A stretch of 64,000 bases of DNA from assembly GCF_024172705.1 (NCBI RefSeq), contig NZ_CP092900.1:1-64000 (forward strand), in the 5' to 3' direction. A program made the translations under genes and the position numbers. Position 1 is the first letter of the stretch, and every line of letters starts with the position of its first letter. Shown here in pieces: positions 63,705 to 64,000 of this stretch. Under the pieces are notes generated by a model. That model was not told the DNA's origin. It saw nothing but the letters and a program-made list of their open reading frames with translations, and ran no database searches. The DNA is from Candidatus Comchoanobacter bicostacola. Lineage in GTDB: Bacteria > Pseudomonadota > Gammaproteobacteria > Comchoanobacterales > Comchoanobacteraceae.

Positions 63705-64000
63705 TTAGCTGTCTTTCATCGCATCAAAGAATTTGCTGTTGGTTTTGGTCGCTCTAATTCGTTTGATTAGGAACTCAGTAGCTTGCCCATCTTCCATTGT
63801 GTGCAGGTACTTTCTCAAAATCCAGCAATAATTAAGCTCTTCAGGGCTGAGTAGTAGCTCTTCTTTACGGGTTCCAGACAGTTTTACATTAATGGCTGGA
63901 TAAACACGTTTCTGTGCGAGATTTCTATCTAAGTGGATTTCGTGGTTTCCAGTTCCTTTGAACTCTTCGTAAATCACTTCATCTGCTTTAGATCCAGTAT
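63705..64000 (-). CDS. rho: transcription termination factor Rho, C-terminal part (5' end outside the window)
   Basis: The visible end of the gene reads TGSKADEVIYEEFKGTGN, HLDRNLAQKRVYPAI, SGTRKEELLLSPEEL and KTNSKFFDAMKDS, which matches the Rho hexameric RNA helicase closely. The frame stays open to the window edge, so the start lies beyond 64000. Confidence 0.96.
   Translation of the reverse strand, partial: TGSKADEVIYEEFKGTGNHEIHLDRNLAQKRVYPAINVKLSGTRKEELLLSPEELNYCWILRKYLHTMEDGQATEFLIKRIRATKTNSKFFDAMKDS

Overview
The window looks like the replication-origin region of a gammaproteobacterium that lives with, or inside, a eukaryotic host. The housekeeping genes are gammaproteobacterial in type and order: rpmH-rnpA-yidD-yidC-mnmE, dnaA-dnaN-recF-gyrB, prs-rplY-pth-ychF, yqgE-ruvX, priA and rho. 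A host-associated life is an inference from several things seen together: reduced or altered enzymes (Cca, Lnt, Psd), a Yej-type peptide importer beside an MFS permease, an OTU-like cysteine protease, a leucine-rich-repeat protein, membrane proteins with C-terminal PPxY motifs, and four very large helical proteins of a family I do not recognise. The base composition is AT-leaning. A Legionellales-like or related intracellular lineage fits best, but I cannot place the genus.

Layout. 1-395 is a DnaA-box-rich origin. 396-3945 is the usual origin-flanking operon up to mnmE. 3959-5203 (minus) is the OTU-like protein and 5321-7132 is mnmG. 7106-23873 (minus) holds four paralogous giant genes, two of them a recent tandem duplication. 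tRNA-Gln is at 23994. 24234-26741 has two small membrane proteins and a remnant type IV pilus/competence secretin locus. 26876-35623 is mostly housekeeping: prs, rplY, pth, ychF, cca, psd, a YadGH-type ABC exporter, a MidA-type methyltransferase, yqgE and ruvX. 35643-37391 encodes an unknown protein. 37572-43653 is dnaA-dnaN-recF-gyrB, with two parS-like palindromes inside recF. Then come yaaA, a short lnt-like gene, an unknown gene and priA.

48373-54517 (minus) is a Yej-like peptide ABC transporter plus an MFS permease, split by a small plus-strand gene that carries its own promoter and terminator. 54732-59396 is accessory: a one-TM protein and its truncated copy, a 2OG-Fe(II) oxygenase, and three tandem paralogous membrane proteins, two with PPxY motifs. 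59482-62021 and 63026-63655 encode predicted surface or outer-membrane proteins. A leucine-rich-repeat gene (62351-62944) carries an in-frame stop near its likely original start. The window ends inside rho.

How it fits together. Origin, initiator, clamp, gyrase and possible centromere sites all lie within about 41 kb, but dnaA is about 37 kb from the DnaA-box cluster, with the giant-gene block in between. The most likely undescribed elements are the giant-protein family and the PPxY membrane-protein family. Both are tandemly amplified, and neither resembles a family known to me.
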